DNA of 64,000 nucleotides from Methanolobus sp. WCC4 (GCF_038022665.1 NZ_CP150629.1:620001-684000); one strand, 5' to 3'. Shown: positions 1 to 9,139, counted from the stretch's first letter. Notes: a model not told the origin generated them from the letters alone. Program-made: numbers and translations.

Positions 1-1
1 A

Positions 2-1117
2 ACATCACAGCTCAGGACAGAGCACGGTCAGGCTGCTAACATCAAATCAAAGGTAACTCGTGATAATGTACAGGGTGCACTTGAATCCCTGTTATCAAGG
101 CTCAGATATGTGGAAGTCCCTGAGAACGGTATCGTTTTCTTCACAGGTGCTGTGGATATAGGCGCAAACAAGACCAATATGGAAACACGTATAGTCGAGC
201 CTCCTCAGCCAATAGTGACCTATAGGTATCACTGCGATTCAGCCTTTTTCCTTGAACCTCTTGAGGAGATGCTGAAGGATGCAAAGACATATGGTCTTCT
301 GGTGCTTGACAGAAGGGAAGCAACAGTAGGTCTTCTTGTTGGTAAGCGCATCGAACCTTCAAGGAACCTGACCTCTACGGTTCCTGGAAAGCAGAGGAAG
401 GGTGGTCAGAGTGCACACAGGTTCCAGCAGCTCAGGCTTATCGCTATCCATGATTTCTACAAGCGTATCGGTGATGCTGCAAGTGAGGTCTTCCTGACAA
501 TAGATCACAAGGACTTCCAGGGAGTGCTTATCGGCGGTCCTTCCCCTACAAAGGAAGAGTTCGAGTCAGGTGAGTTCCTGCACCATGAGATCCAGAAGAA
601 GGTGCTTGGTCTCTTCGATGTTGCATACACTGACGAGTCCGGTCTTTCAGAACTGGTGAATGCTGCCAGTGACAGGCTTGCAGATATCGACCTCATGGTT
701 GAGAAAAAGCTCATGCAGCGCTTCTTAACAGAACTCGTTGCTGATTCAGGCAAGGCTGCCTACGGTGAGGTACAGGTCCGTGAGAACCTGAACATCGGCG
801 CTGTAGAGGTACTTATGATATCCGAGGGCCTGAGGGCAGAAAGACTCACCCTTAAGTGTCCGAATGGGGATTATGACAATGCTATCACCCGTAATTTCAA
901 ACCGGGTGAAGAGGACACTTCGAATATCCCATGTCCTGTATGTGGAATGAATGTCGAGCTTGTAGAAAGGGTCGATATCGTGGATGAACTCTCAGAACTT
1001 GCCGACCAGATGGCAACGCAGGTGGAGTTCATATCAACCGACTTCGATGAAGGTTCCCAGCTCCTGAACGCATTCGGCGGAATAGTGGCTATCCTGAGGT
1101 TCAGTACCGGTGTCTGA
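2..1117 (+). CDS. prf1: Peptide chain release factor aRF1, 3' part
   Basis: Archaeal class I release factor, which reads all three stop codons in the ribosomal A site and triggers release of the finished protein. The frame is open from base 2, so the gene starts upstream of the window; about 371 residues are present and roughly 45 N-terminal residues (part of the stop-codon reading domain) are missing. The catalytic GGQ tripeptide is encoded at 401-409 in the context KQRKGGQSAHRF. The C-terminal domain keeps paired cysteines (LKCPNG and CPVCG), as in aRF1/eRF1. An ATG at 110 is internal and not the true start. argS follows 54 bp downstream on the same strand. Confidence 0.97.
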   Translation, partial: TSQLRTEHGQAANIKSKVTRDNVQGALESLLSRLRYVEVPENGIVFFTGAVDIGANKTNMETRIVEPPQPIVTYRYHCDSAFFLEPLEEMLKDAKTYGLLVLDRREATVGLLVGKRIEPSRNLTSTVPGKQRKGGQSAHRFQQLRLIAIHDFYKRIGDAASEVFLTIDHKDFQGVLIGGPSPTKEEFESGEFLHHEIQKKVLGLFDVAYTDESGLSELVNAASDRLADIDLMVEKKLMQRFLTELVADSGKAAYGEVQVRENLNIGAVEVLMISEGLRAERLTLKCPNGDYDNAITRNFKPGEEDTSNIPCPVCGMNVELVERVDIVDELSELADQMATQVEFISTDFDEGSQLLNAFGGIVAILRFSTGV

Positions 1118-1171
1118 TCGGGCCGGTATCATTTTACTTTTTATTCTTATCCAGATAATGTAGGTGTTATT

Positions 1172-2875
1172 TTGTTCCTTGAATTTAAAAGACAGGTTAC
1201 AGAGGCTCTTGAGAATGCCCTTTCGTCCCTTGGTTACGAGACGGACGACCTGGGACTTGAGCCATCACAGCATGCAGATATCGCTTCAAAGGTCGCTTTC
1301 AGGCTGGCTGCACAGGCAAAGAGCAATCCTAAAGAGCTCGCTGAAAAGATAGTGGCTGCAATCGAACTTCCTGAAGGTTCCCTTATAGGCGATATCAAGA
1401 CCGTTGGTCCTTACATCAATATATCTGCAGGACGCAATTACGTTGACGACACGGTGAACGCCATACTTGATGAGAAGGAGGCTTTTGGAGGCAATTTCTG
1501 CGAAGGCAGGATACTCATAGAGCATACCTCTGCCAATCCTAATGGTCCACTCCATGTAGGCCACATCCGAAACTCGATTATCGGTGACACACTTGTACGT
1601 ATACTCAAGAAGGCGGGTTATGATGTCGAGACCCAGTACTATGTTAACGATATGGGTCGTCAGATAGCTATCGTTTCATGGGCACTCTCACTTTTCGAGT
1701 TCGACACGTCAAGAAAACCCGATCACGCAATAGCAGACGTTTACATCAAGGCAAATGCGATCCTCAATGAGGAACCTGACAAGGTAGCTGAGATCGACAA
1801 ACGCATGCAGCTTGTGGAAAGTGGAGATGAGGAGACCATCAAGAGCTTTGATGAAGCTGTGGAATTTGCAGTAACAGGTATCAAAGAGACCCTTCTGCGT
1901 ATGAATGTCAGCCATGACAGTTTCCCTCATGAATCCAGTTTCATCCGTTCCGGTGCCGTCTCCAGGATCGTTGAGGAGATAAAGGAAACCGGAAGGACAG
2001 AGGATGACAACGGTGCACTTGTTGTGGACCTTGCAGACTACGGCTTTGAAAAGACACTTGTCATCCAGCGTAGTGACGGAACCTCTCTCTATACGACACG
2101 TGACCTTGCGTACCACGAGTGGAAAGGAGAACGTGCAGACAGGATGATCGACGTGCTGGGAGCAGATCACAAGCTCATCTCCGGTCAGCTCAAGGCAACT
2201 CTCAATGCAATAGGTAAGAAGGAACCTGAGATCGTTATCTTCGAGTTCGTCTCACTCCCTGAAGGTTCCATGAGCACACGCCGTGGGAAGTTCATCTCTG
2301 CTGATGACCTGCTCGACCAGATAGAGGAGAGCGCATATGCAGAGGTCCAGAAACGCAGACCTGAGATGGAAGAAGAGTTCAAGAAAGAGGTCGCCAGCAT
2401 GGTTGGTATCGGTGCTGTCAGGTACGATATTGTGAAGGTCTCACCTGAGAAGTCCACGGTATTCGACTGGAACGAGGCACTTGACTTCGAGAAGCAGGGT
2501 GCTCCATTCATCCAGTATTCACATGCAAGGGCATGCAACATTCTCAAGAAGGCAGAAGAGGAAGGTAAATGGGACCCTGAAGGAAAGATCGATCCTTCAC
2601 TTCTTACAGAGGATACCGAGGTCGACCTTATCAAGAAGATGGCAGCTTTTGACAGTATCATCGATGCTTGTGCAAGGGACCTGAAACCACACACAATTGC
2701 CATATATTCAAGAGAACTCGCAGATGCTTTCAATCAGTTCTACAGGTTCGTGCCTGTTGTAAGTGCTGAAGAGGACGACATAAGGGCAAGCAGACTGGCC
2801 CTTGTGAACTGTGCAAGGATAGTTCTTGCTAATGCTCTCGATACTCTTGGTATCGGTGCACCTGAATCAATGTGA
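1172..2875 (+). CDS. argS: Arginyl-tRNA synthetase
   Basis: Class Ia aminoacyl-tRNA synthetase that charges tRNA-Arg in the cytoplasm; 567 residues, normal for archaea. The N-terminal additional domain (about 1-110) is followed by the HIGH signature (PLHVGH, near residue 127) and a Rossmann core; the KMSKS-equivalent loop reads GSMSTRRGKF, a form common in ArgRS. The C-terminal DALR anticodon-binding domain contains the family motif QYSHARA. The start is TTG at 1172, preceded by AGGTGT six bases upstream; the overlapping ATG frame is a shadow. It lies downstream of aRF1 in a translation-gene pair. A T-tract follows the stop. Confidence 0.97.
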   Translation: MFLEFKRQVTEALENALSSLGYETDDLGLEPSQHADIASKVAFRLAAQAKSNPKELAEKIVAAIELPEGSLIGDIKTVGPYINISAGRNYVDDTVNAILDEKEAFGGNFCEGRILIEHTSANPNGPLHVGHIRNSIIGDTLVRILKKAGYDVETQYYVNDMGRQIAIVSWALSLFEFDTSRKPDHAIADVYIKANAILNEEPDKVAEIDKRMQLVESGDEETIKSFDEAVEFAVTGIKETLLRMNVSHDSFPHESSFIRSGAVSRIVEEIKETGRTEDDNGALVVDLADYGFEKTLVIQRSDGTSLYTTRDLAYHEWKGERADRMIDVLGADHKLISGQLKATLNAIGKKEPEIVIFEFVSLPEGSMSTRRGKFISADDLLDQIEESAYAEVQKRRPEMEEEFKKEVASMVGIGAVRYDIVKVSPEKSTVFDWNEALDFEKQGAPFIQYSHARACNILKKAEEEGKWDPEGKIDPSLLTEDTEVDLIKKMAAFDSIIDACARDLKPHTIAIYSRELADAFNQFYRFVPVVSAEEDDIRASRLALVNCARIVLANALDTLGIGAPESM

Positions 2876-2903
2876 GAGGGCGGGAGCTTTCTCATCTCTT
2901 ATC

Positions 2904-2909
2904 TTTTTT
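2904..2909 (+). terminator. Poly-T terminator after argS
   Basis: Six consecutive T residues lie 28 bp after the argS stop, with no strong hairpin. Archaeal RNA polymerase commonly terminates at such T-tracts. The neighbouring gene converges from the other strand, so a stop here is expected. Inferred from base composition only. Confidence 0.4.
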
Positions 2910-2968
2910 TCACAGAATGAGGTAGAAGCTGAAATGGAATTTCAGTAATGCACCACTATTCTTATTGA

Positions 2969-4354
2969 TCAATCTCGTTCAGTGCATTCTCTTTTGATGT
3001 CTTCCATATCAAAAGCAAGAAAATCAAGTTTTTCTTTTCCGTCGATCTTTCTGGCTATCAGGCAGTAGTTCTCGTTCCATGTGCCACTAACCTTTTTTGA
3101 TTTCTCTTTCAGTTTCTCTATTATGCTTATGGCTTCCTTTTCTGAGAGATGTTTCCATTTAACTTCACAGAACAAGGCATCATGACTGGTCTTGTCAAAG
3201 GCGATAAGGTCGATCTCTGTTTCTTTTTTCCACCATTTCCCGATATCAGTGAATCTGAAAGGCAGTTTTTGCTGTTTATTCAGCATTATGAGCACCTCCT
3301 TTGCCACATCTTCGTACGCATATCCGAAATACGTATTCAGATCCTTCATGACAATATCCTCTGCAAGCTCTGGGTCAATTTCGAAGGTTCCGTAGTGTTT
3401 GTAGATGAACCTGAACCAGAAGTTGAAGAAATTATCCTGCAGGAAATATCTGGAGTTACGTGACCCTCCGGATATCACTGGCTCTTCCTTTTTGACCAGT
3501 TCATATTTGTTTACAAGCTCGTTGAGGTATTTTGAAACCGTTCCATGTGGTATTGCGGTGTAATCTGCTATGTGTGAAGGGATGACTTTGCCTGATGCAA
3601 TGGCCTCAAGGATGGAAAAGTACCCTTTGTGCTCTGAACCGAATTCCAGAACGAGTATGTTCTTTGCTTCTTCCATGAGCATCTGTGTCTCTACGAAGAG
3701 CTTCCTGAAGACGCTCCGGGCATCCGGCTCGCTGAACTGTGCTGCAAGGAGCAGGTATTTTGGTACTCCTCCCAGGATGAAGTAGGTCTTCATTGCCTCT
3801 TCCAGTTCGAAGGAGCTAAGACCGTTCAGGAAGACATAGCTGTCTGCAAAGGTGAAAGGCTTGATGTTAAAGAGGTAGGTAGCCCTGCCAAAGAGTGGTT
3901 CTTTGCTTTCCTCAAAGATCCTCTTCATCATTCCCACAAAGGAACCTATGACTATGAACATGTGTTGACTTTCGCGGTGATGAGCATCCCAGTATCTCTG
4001 GAATTTGGAAAAGAAGTCCGGGTTCACTTTTGCAAAGTTCTGGAACTCATCAAGTACTATCACCAGCTTTTCCTGCATACCGAATACGATCGTGAAAAAG
4101 TCGTCAAAACTATCCAGACGCGGCCTGATGCCTGTCATATTCCCAAGTTCGATCTCCAGATCACGCAACAGAAGCTCTTCACTTTTTGTCTCCACGAAGA
4201 GGTAAAGGCTTTTCCTGTCCTTCACAAACTCCTTGCTCAGCTCGGTTTTCCCCACACGCCGCCTCCCATAGAACACGACCAGGGATGAAGCAGGAGCATT
4301 GTATATCTCTTCAAGCTGAGAGAGTTCCTTCACGCGGCCATAGAATCTTACCAT
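2969..4354 (-). CDS. Archaeal P-loop ATPase (ATPase_2 / DUF234 family)
   Basis: Predicted ATPase of the large archaeal family combining an AAA-type ATPase_2 domain and a C-terminal DUF234 domain. The Walker A motif is GRRRVGKTEL near residue 28, the Walker B motif is LVIVLDEFQNF near residue 105, and a sensor-like serine follows in FIVIGSF. The C-terminal part resembles a winged helix (GTVSKYLNELV) followed by a PD-(D/E)XK-like end (EIDLIAF...FCEVKW). The reading frame extends 36 codons upstream, but MVRFYGR matches the family start and lies beside a TATA element. The cellular role of this family is unknown; mobile or regulatory functions have been proposed. Overlapping palindromes abut the start codon. 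Confidence 0.85.
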   Translation of the reverse strand: MVRFYGRVKELSQLEEIYNAPASSLVVFYGRRRVGKTELSKEFVKDRKSLYLFVETKSEELLLRDLEIELGNMTGIRPRLDSFDDFFTIVFGMQEKLVIVLDEFQNFAKVNPDFFSKFQRYWDAHHRESQHMFIVIGSFVGMMKRIFEESKEPLFGRATYLFNIKPFTFADSYVFLNGLSSFELEEAMKTYFILGGVPKYLLLAAQFSEPDARSVFRKLFVETQMLMEEAKNILVLEFGSEHKGYFSILEAIASGKVIPSHIADYTAIPHGTVSKYLNELVNKYELVKKEEPVISGGSRNSRYFLQDNFFNFWFRFIYKHYGTFEIDPELAEDIVMKDLNTYFGYAYEDVAKEVLIMLNKQQKLPFRFTDIGKWWKKETEIDLIAFDKTSHDALFCEVKWKHLSEKEAISIIEKLKEKSKKVSGTWNENYCLIARKIDGKEKLDFLAFDMEDIKRECTERD

Positions 4355-4387
4355 ACAGTAACTTACTGTCCAGTAAGTATATAGGGT
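4355..4387 (-). promoter_or_regulatory. Promoter with overlapping palindromic operator of the ATPase gene
   Basis: Immediately upstream of the ATPase start (minus strand) two perfect inverted repeats overlap: ACAGTAA-C-TTACTGT at 4355-4369 and ACTTACTG-TC-CAGTAAGT at 4361-4378. Together they give repeated TTACTG half-sites in alternating orientation. Next to them lies a TATA-like CCCTATATACT (4377-4387). The half-sites fall between the TATA box and the ATG, where a repressor would block RNA polymerase loading. That this is an operator is inference. Confidence 0.6.
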
Positions 4388-4573
4388 TTGTGATTTGAGT
4401 CTTATAAAGACCGTCGGACTGTACCTGACCGTATGGGTATTATTCGGTGGGTTCGACATCAAGGCCGCTCTCGTTGATGAGGAGAGTTAGCTCTCATTTT
4501 CCGTCCAACCCCTGTCCCTATACTCCAAAGGCTTAAGGTATTTGATGACAGAATTGTCAGGGGAGTTATCCAA

Positions 4574-4873
4574 ATGGCTAAAGCTACATGGAACGGTGCT
4601 GTTCTCGCAGAGAGCAATGAAACCATTGTGATCGAAGGAAATCATTACTTTCCACCGGATTCGGTAAATATGGAATACTTCAGGAACAGTGACCTTCATA
4701 CGACATGTTCATGGAAAGGTGTTGCCAGTTATTATGACATCTCTGTGGGCGGAGATGTGAACAGTGCTGCTGCATGGTACTATCCCGAGCCGAAGAAAAG
4801 TTCACTTGAGATCGTCGGGAAGGATTACAGCAACTATATCGCATTCTGGAAAGGTGTTTCAGTAGAGGACTGA
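4574..4873 (+). CDS. DUF427 family protein
   Basis: Small (99 residues) single-domain protein of the DUF427 family, which folds as a beta-tent and is found in bacteria, fungi and archaea; the biochemical role is unknown. Family features visible are the opening KATWNGAVLAES, the central TTCSWKGVASYYDI and the aromatic AAWYYPEP and YIAFWKG segments. The length matches the family. It is transcribed divergently from the ATPase gene and converges with the Trm5-like gene, so it is probably monocistronic. Confidence 0.85.
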   Translation: MAKATWNGAVLAESNETIVIEGNHYFPPDSVNMEYFRNSDLHTTCSWKGVASYYDISVGGDVNSAAAWYYPEPKKSSLEIVGKDYSNYIAFWKGVSVED

Positions 4874-4883
4874 CGCCATCCGT

Positions 4884-5678
4884 CTATTTTCTCAGGTCGA
4901 ACACCCATCTGCTTATCCCCGGTGCAACATTCCCACATCTCCGATGGAACAGGACTTCAAATCCCATGTCCTCATACCTCTCGATAAGTTCCGGAATCTC
5001 CTCTTTGGGTTTAAAAGTGTAGAAATGGACATGTCCTCCTGTTCTCACAAGTGAAGAGATTCTTTCAAGGAAATGGTCCATGCCATATGGTGTCGGGATT
5101 ATCGCCCTGTCGAATTCCATATTGAGCATATTGGGTATGCTGTTAGCATCGGCATTTATTACCTGGACATTATCCTGAACTTTATTGAGCCTGCAGTTCT
5201 CTGTAAAGGATCTGCAGGCGTCACCGTTCATTTCCACTGCAACGACCTTCGCACCGGCTGCAGCAGCAGGTATGGCAAAGGGACCCACACCGCTGAACGG
5301 TACAAGCACGTTCTCGCCGGCTTTTACCAGGGATGCTATCCTTTTCCTTTCGTATGAGAGCCTGGCATTGAAAAAGGACTGCTTCAGGTCTATCCGGTAA
5401 GAGAAGCCGAACTCCCTGTGGATGGTTTGCGTACCGTTCCCGGTGATTATCTCAAAGTCTGCAACCCGCCTGTTGCCTTCAAGTTTTGAGATCTTGTTCA
5501 GCACGGTCCTGATGTTCTGCATCATTCCCATGATAGCACGGGCCATCTCTTCATTGTATGATCTCAGTTCTTCAGGGACAGAAACAATAGCGATATCTCC
5601 AATAATATCAAAACGATTTGGCAGATCCTCCAGTTCCTTCTCCGGTATGATCCCTATTAGCTCATCTTTAAGGCTCAT
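4884..5678 (-). CDS. Trm5/Taw2-family tRNA position-37 methyltransferase-like protein
   Basis: Class I SAM-dependent enzyme of the Met-10+ (Trm5/Tyw2) family, acting on G37 of tRNA, either methylating it or transferring the aminocarboxypropyl group in wyosine synthesis. Visible family motifs are an N-terminal RREFGFSYRIDLKQ-like segment (HREFGFSYRIDLKQSFF), the SAM-binding VLVPFSGVGPFAIPAAAAGA, the acidic VVAVEMNGDA and the NADAN loop. The catalytic-loop position reads IIPTPYGM instead of the NPPY/NLP forms. At 264 residues it lacks the N-terminal D1 domain of longer Trm5 proteins. Which of the two reactions it performs cannot be told from sequence alone. It is convergent with the DUF427 gene, with a 10-bp gap. 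Confidence 0.75.
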   Translation of the reverse strand: MSLKDELIGIIPEKELEDLPNRFDIIGDIAIVSVPEELRSYNEEMARAIMGMMQNIRTVLNKISKLEGNRRVADFEIITGNGTQTIHREFGFSYRIDLKQSFFNARLSYERKRIASLVKAGENVLVPFSGVGPFAIPAAAAGAKVVAVEMNGDACRSFTENCRLNKVQDNVQVINADANSIPNMLNMEFDRAIIPTPYGMDHFLERISSLVRTGGHVHFYTFKPKEEIPELIERYEDMGFEVLFHRRCGNVAPGISRWVFDLRK

Positions 5679-5745
5679 TTTTCAGTCATTTTTGCTAATG
5701 CGATAAAGCATTAAATCATTGATGCATAGGATATTCTTAGATAAT

Positions 5746-6054
5746 ATGTCAGAGATCGTGGTCGAGATAGTACGTTTCAGGGTCATAGCCGGAGTAAATG
5801 AGGAAGAAGTACTCGCTGCATCCAACATCATGATGAAAGAGCTTGGTTCACTGGATGGTTTCATAGACCGTGAGCTGTTGAAAAAAGATGATGGTAGCTG
5901 GATGGATATGCTTCACTGGAAGGACATGGATTCTGCCATCAGAGCAACAGAAGATGCTTTAAAACTCCCACTGTGTCTTGAATATTTCAAACTGATCGAT
6001 GAGTCGAGTATGGAAATGGAGCATTACAGTGTAATGCAGCATTTCGATATCTGA
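5746..6054 (+). CDS. ABM-like (dimeric alpha/beta barrel) protein
   Basis: A 102-residue protein resembling the antibiotic biosynthesis monooxygenase (ABM) family: one ferredoxin-like alpha/beta domain that dimerises and, in known members, oxidises quinone-like substrates or binds haem. Seen here are the opening strand IVEIVRFRVIAG, the helix EEEVLAASNIMMKEL, the turn LDGFIDREL and the closing strand LHWKDMDSAIRA. The start at 5746 is chosen over an upstream start at 5719 because the first beta strand begins there. No partner gene is evident; the function is unknown. Confidence 0.6.
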   Translation: MSEIVVEIVRFRVIAGVNEEEVLAASNIMMKELGSLDGFIDRELLKKDDGSWMDMLHWKDMDSAIRATEDALKLPLCLEYFKLIDESSMEMEHYSVMQHFDI

Positions 6055-6130
6055 CCTGATCCCTGTCAGGATATATATCTTTCTGGCAGTTAGCTCTCAT
6101 TTTCTATCAGGGACAAGTGGCTTTTCTGAT

Positions 6131-7768
6131 CTAGATCTCACAGAAACTGTTCTTTAGTTTTTCTGTAAGTTTGATGTTCTCGGAATAATCCACCGGTACA
6201 TCCAGAAGCCAGACGCCACCTGCACTGAGTGCTTCTTCAAGTGCTGGTTTCAATTCCTCAGCACTTTCAACTTTGACACCCTTTGCACCGAAGCTCTTAG
6301 CGAGCATAACAAAATCAGGATTGTTGAACTCGATACCTATAGTCTCATCAAAGGCTTTTCTCTCATGCCATTCGATGAGTCCGTACTTTGAGTCGTTGAA
6401 GATAACTACAACGAAATTGCACCCAAGCCTCACAGCGGTCTCAAGGTCCTGGAGGTTCATGAGGAAACCGCCATCTCCTGCTATTGCCACTATCTTCTTC
6501 TCAGGTTTGATCAGGCTTGCTGCAATTGCACCCGGAAGTGCGAATCCCATGGTTGCGAGTCCGTTGGATATGAAGACCGTATTTGGTTCATACGCAGGGA
6601 AAAGGCGACCGATCCATAATTTATGCGCACCCACATCACTTATCAGAATATCATCCCTGTCAATGGATGCTCTGACATCGCTCAGTATCCTCTGTGGTTT
6701 TATCGGGAATGATGTATCCTCAGTATAGTCCTCTATCTCAGCTCGCATTCTTGAACGGACCTTTGTGAACCTGTCAGGCATCTCCCTTGTGAACTCACAC
6801 TGTTGCCTGAGGCTGAAAAGTGCCTGTCTGATGCTGCCGATGAGCATTATATCAGGAACATAGTTCTCATCTATCTCAGGGTGGTCGGTGTGGATGTGTA
6901 TTATCTTCTTGGACTTATCAGGGTTCCAGAATTTAGGTGTGTATTCAACGTAATCGAATCCTATACATATCACAAGGTCGGCCATCTCAAAACCACACAT
7001 GATGTGGTCACGGTCCTTGATACCCATTGAACCGAGGTAATGGTCATCATCTGCCGGTATCGCACCTTTTCCCATGAACGTTGTCACCACAGGGAGCCCT
7101 GTGAACTGGACCAGTTTCCTTAGTTCAGTAGCTGCATCCTCCCTGAAGATACCATTGCCTGCAAGGATGATAGGCATGGAACTCTCTTTAATCATAGCAG
7201 CAGCTTTTCTGAGCTCTTTCTCATCATGGATACTGATATGAGGATAGACCTTCCTGATTATCGGTTCCTTTGCAGTTTCCTCTTTGGCAACATCCTCGGG
7301 AAGCTCTATGTGTGTTGCACCCGGTCTATCAGTGGCTATATCGAATGCCTTGTGGACGATCTCGGGAATGAAATCAGCCCTTGTGACCTTGGAGTTCCAT
7401 GTGGTGAACTGTTTGAACGCGGTGACGATATCGATGTACTGGTGTGATTCCTTGTGTGTCTTCTCAAGGGCTGACTGGCCAGTGATAGCTACAAGAGGTG
7501 CCCTGTCAAGTTGTGCATCGGCGATACCTGTTATAAGATTCGTGGCTCCGGGTCCGAGTGTCGCAAGACATACTCCTGGTCTGTGAGTGAGCCTTCCGTA
7601 TACATCTGCCATGAAAGCCGCACTTTGTTCATGTCTTGTAGGGATGAATCTTATCTTTGACTTTCTGAGCGATTCTGTAAGGTCTATGGTCTCCTCGCCG
7701 GGCACACCGAATATGTATTCAACACCTTCATTCTCAAGACACTTCACAAAGAGGTCACTGGCTTTCAT
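6131..7768 (-). CDS. alsS: Catabolic-type acetolactate synthase
   Basis: Thiamine-diphosphate enzyme condensing two pyruvates to acetolactate and CO2. At 545 residues it contains the N-terminal Pyr domain with the catalytic glutamate (RHEQSAAFMADVYGR, near residue 48), a central domain and the ThDP-binding GDGGFLMN motif. The C-terminal ending (DVPVDYSENIKL) resembles Bacillus AlsS more than the FAD-binding biosynthetic IlvB, and there is no IlvN regulatory subunit gene beside it. Its ATG lies 3 bp after the stop of the upstream aldehyde dehydrogenase, so the two form an operon. No acetolactate decarboxylase is present. A related ThDP enzyme of this superfamily cannot be excluded. Confidence 0.8.
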   Translation of the reverse strand: MKASDLFVKCLENEGVEYIFGVPGEETIDLTESLRKSKIRFIPTRHEQSAAFMADVYGRLTHRPGVCLATLGPGATNLITGIADAQLDRAPLVAITGQSALEKTHKESHQYIDIVTAFKQFTTWNSKVTRADFIPEIVHKAFDIATDRPGATHIELPEDVAKEETAKEPIIRKVYPHISIHDEKELRKAAAMIKESSMPIILAGNGIFREDAATELRKLVQFTGLPVVTTFMGKGAIPADDDHYLGSMGIKDRDHIMCGFEMADLVICIGFDYVEYTPKFWNPDKSKKIIHIHTDHPEIDENYVPDIMLIGSIRQALFSLRQQCEFTREMPDRFTKVRSRMRAEIEDYTEDTSFPIKPQRILSDVRASIDRDDILISDVGAHKLWIGRLFPAYEPNTVFISNGLATMGFALPGAIAASLIKPEKKIVAIAGDGGFLMNLQDLETAVRLGCNFVVVIFNDSKYGLIEWHERKAFDETIGIEFNNPDFVMLAKSFGAKGVKVESAEELKPALEEALSAGGVWLLDVPVDYSENIKLTEKLKNSFCEI

Positions 7769-7771
7769 TCT

Positions 7772-9139
7772 TTAATACACCTTCATTGATTTTACATTCA
7801 TGAATTCAAGCATACCTGTACGATACAGTTCTCTTCCCACGCCACTCTTCTTCATTCCGCCAAAGGGAAGTCTCGGGTCGGAGGCGACCATATTGTTTAC
7901 GGCAATGACACCAGCTTCGATATGCCTTGTCATTTTCATGGCCCTGGATGTCTCTTTGCTCCAGATACAGGCACCAAGTCCGTATTCCGTGCTGTTAGCT
8001 ATCCCGATGGCCTCTTCATCGTTACTGAAAGTTATTATGGGTGCCACAGGTCCGAATACCTCTTCCCTGACAACCGGTGCCTCTTTTGAAATATCACTTA
8101 GTACCGTTGGTGCGTAGAAGAACCCCTCACCCTCCTGAGGTCCGCCTTCCAGGATCACGTTAGCTCCCATTTTCAGTGTCTCGTCCACCTGCTGCTTTAC
8201 CATACTCCTTTGCCCCTTACTTGAAAGCGGTCCGATGTCGGTATCAGGGTCCATGGGGTCACCTATCCTGAGTTTGCTTACATTGTCTATGAAGAGGTCA
8301 GTGAAATCCTCCACGATACTTTCATCAATTAGTAAACGTTTGGCTGCAATACAGCTTTGTCCACAGTTCTGGAAACGGGCTGTAACTGCTGAAGTGGCAG
8401 CTTTTTCGATGTCAGCGTCGTCAAGGACTATGAACGGATCACTTCCGCCAAGTTCCAGTACGAACTTCTTGATGTTCCTTCCTGCAGCTTCTGCTACCTT
8501 TTCTCCGGCTGGCCTGCTTCCTGTGAAAGTCACAGCATCGATCTCATCCCTTGATATCAGTGAGGATGCAGTGGGACCATCAACAAGAAGCGTCTGGTAG
8601 ACACCTTCGGGAAACCCGGCTTCTATGAATAACTTCTCTATCTCAAGGGCACACATGGGAACACTACTTGCATGTTTCAGCAGCACTACATTCCCGCCTG
8701 CAAGGGCTGGTATTCCGAACCTCAGTGCCTGCCAGAATGGGAAGTTCCATGGCATGATGCTCAGAACGGTTCCGACGGGTTCGTAGACAAAACCTGATGT
8801 TTCCGCATCGGTCTCAACGAATTCAGCTGCAAGGAATGTGTCTGCCTGCTCTGCAAAATAATCGCATGCCCATGCACACTTATCTATCTCTGCGAGTGAT
8901 TCCTTGATAGGCTTGCCCATTTCCTTTGTTATCGTCTCTGCAAGTTCCTCTCTCTTTTCCCTGAGAACCTCGGCAACACACTCTATCGAAAATGTCCTCT
9001 CGACAATGTCCTCCATTTTCCATTCATCGAATGCCTTTCTTGAATTTGCTATCTTCTGGTCAACTACTTGCTGGGAATGGAGGCCGAACTCTCCATTCAG
9101 TTCACCGGTTGCAGGATTGACCGAACTTATCTTACCCAA
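7772..9139 (-). CDS. NAD(P)-dependent aldehyde dehydrogenase (succinate-semialdehyde type)
   Basis: Aldehyde dehydrogenase of the succinate-semialdehyde dehydrogenase-like group, oxidising an aldehyde to its acid with NAD(P)+. The 455 residues carry the cofactor segment PWNFPFWQALR, the glutamate motif LELGGSDPF and the catalytic cysteine in FQNCGQSCIAAKR. The start is TTG at 9139 with AGGGGA about nine bases upstream, and the first residues GKISSVNPATGE fit the family. It is the first gene of an operon with the acetolactate synthase. The aldehyde is unknown. A paralogue at 10827-12191 shares the same motifs, suggesting a local duplication. Confidence 0.88.
   Translation of the reverse strand: MGKISSVNPATGELNGEFGLHSQQVVDQKIANSRKAFDEWKMEDIVERTFSIECVAEVLREKREELAETITKEMGKPIKESLAEIDKCAWACDYFAEQADTFLAAEFVETDAETSGFVYEPVGTVLSIMPWNFPFWQALRFGIPALAGGNVVLLKHASSVPMCALEIEKLFIEAGFPEGVYQTLLVDGPTASSLISRDEIDAVTFTGSRPAGEKVAEAAGRNIKKFVLELGGSDPFIVLDDADIEKAATSAVTARFQNCGQSCIAAKRLLIDESIVEDFTDLFIDNVSKLRIGDPMDPDTDIGPLSSKGQRSMVKQQVDETLKMGANVILEGGPQEGEGFFYAPTVLSDISKEAPVVREEVFGPVAPIITFSNDEEAIGIANSTEYGLGACIWSKETSRAMKMTRHIEAGVIAVNNMVASDPRLPFGGMKKSGVGRELYRTGMLEFMNVKSMKVY

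Noticed and set aside
4355-4462. 36-codon N-terminal extension of the ATPase
   Set aside because: The extension runs through the TATA element and palindromes; the family begins at MVRFYGR.
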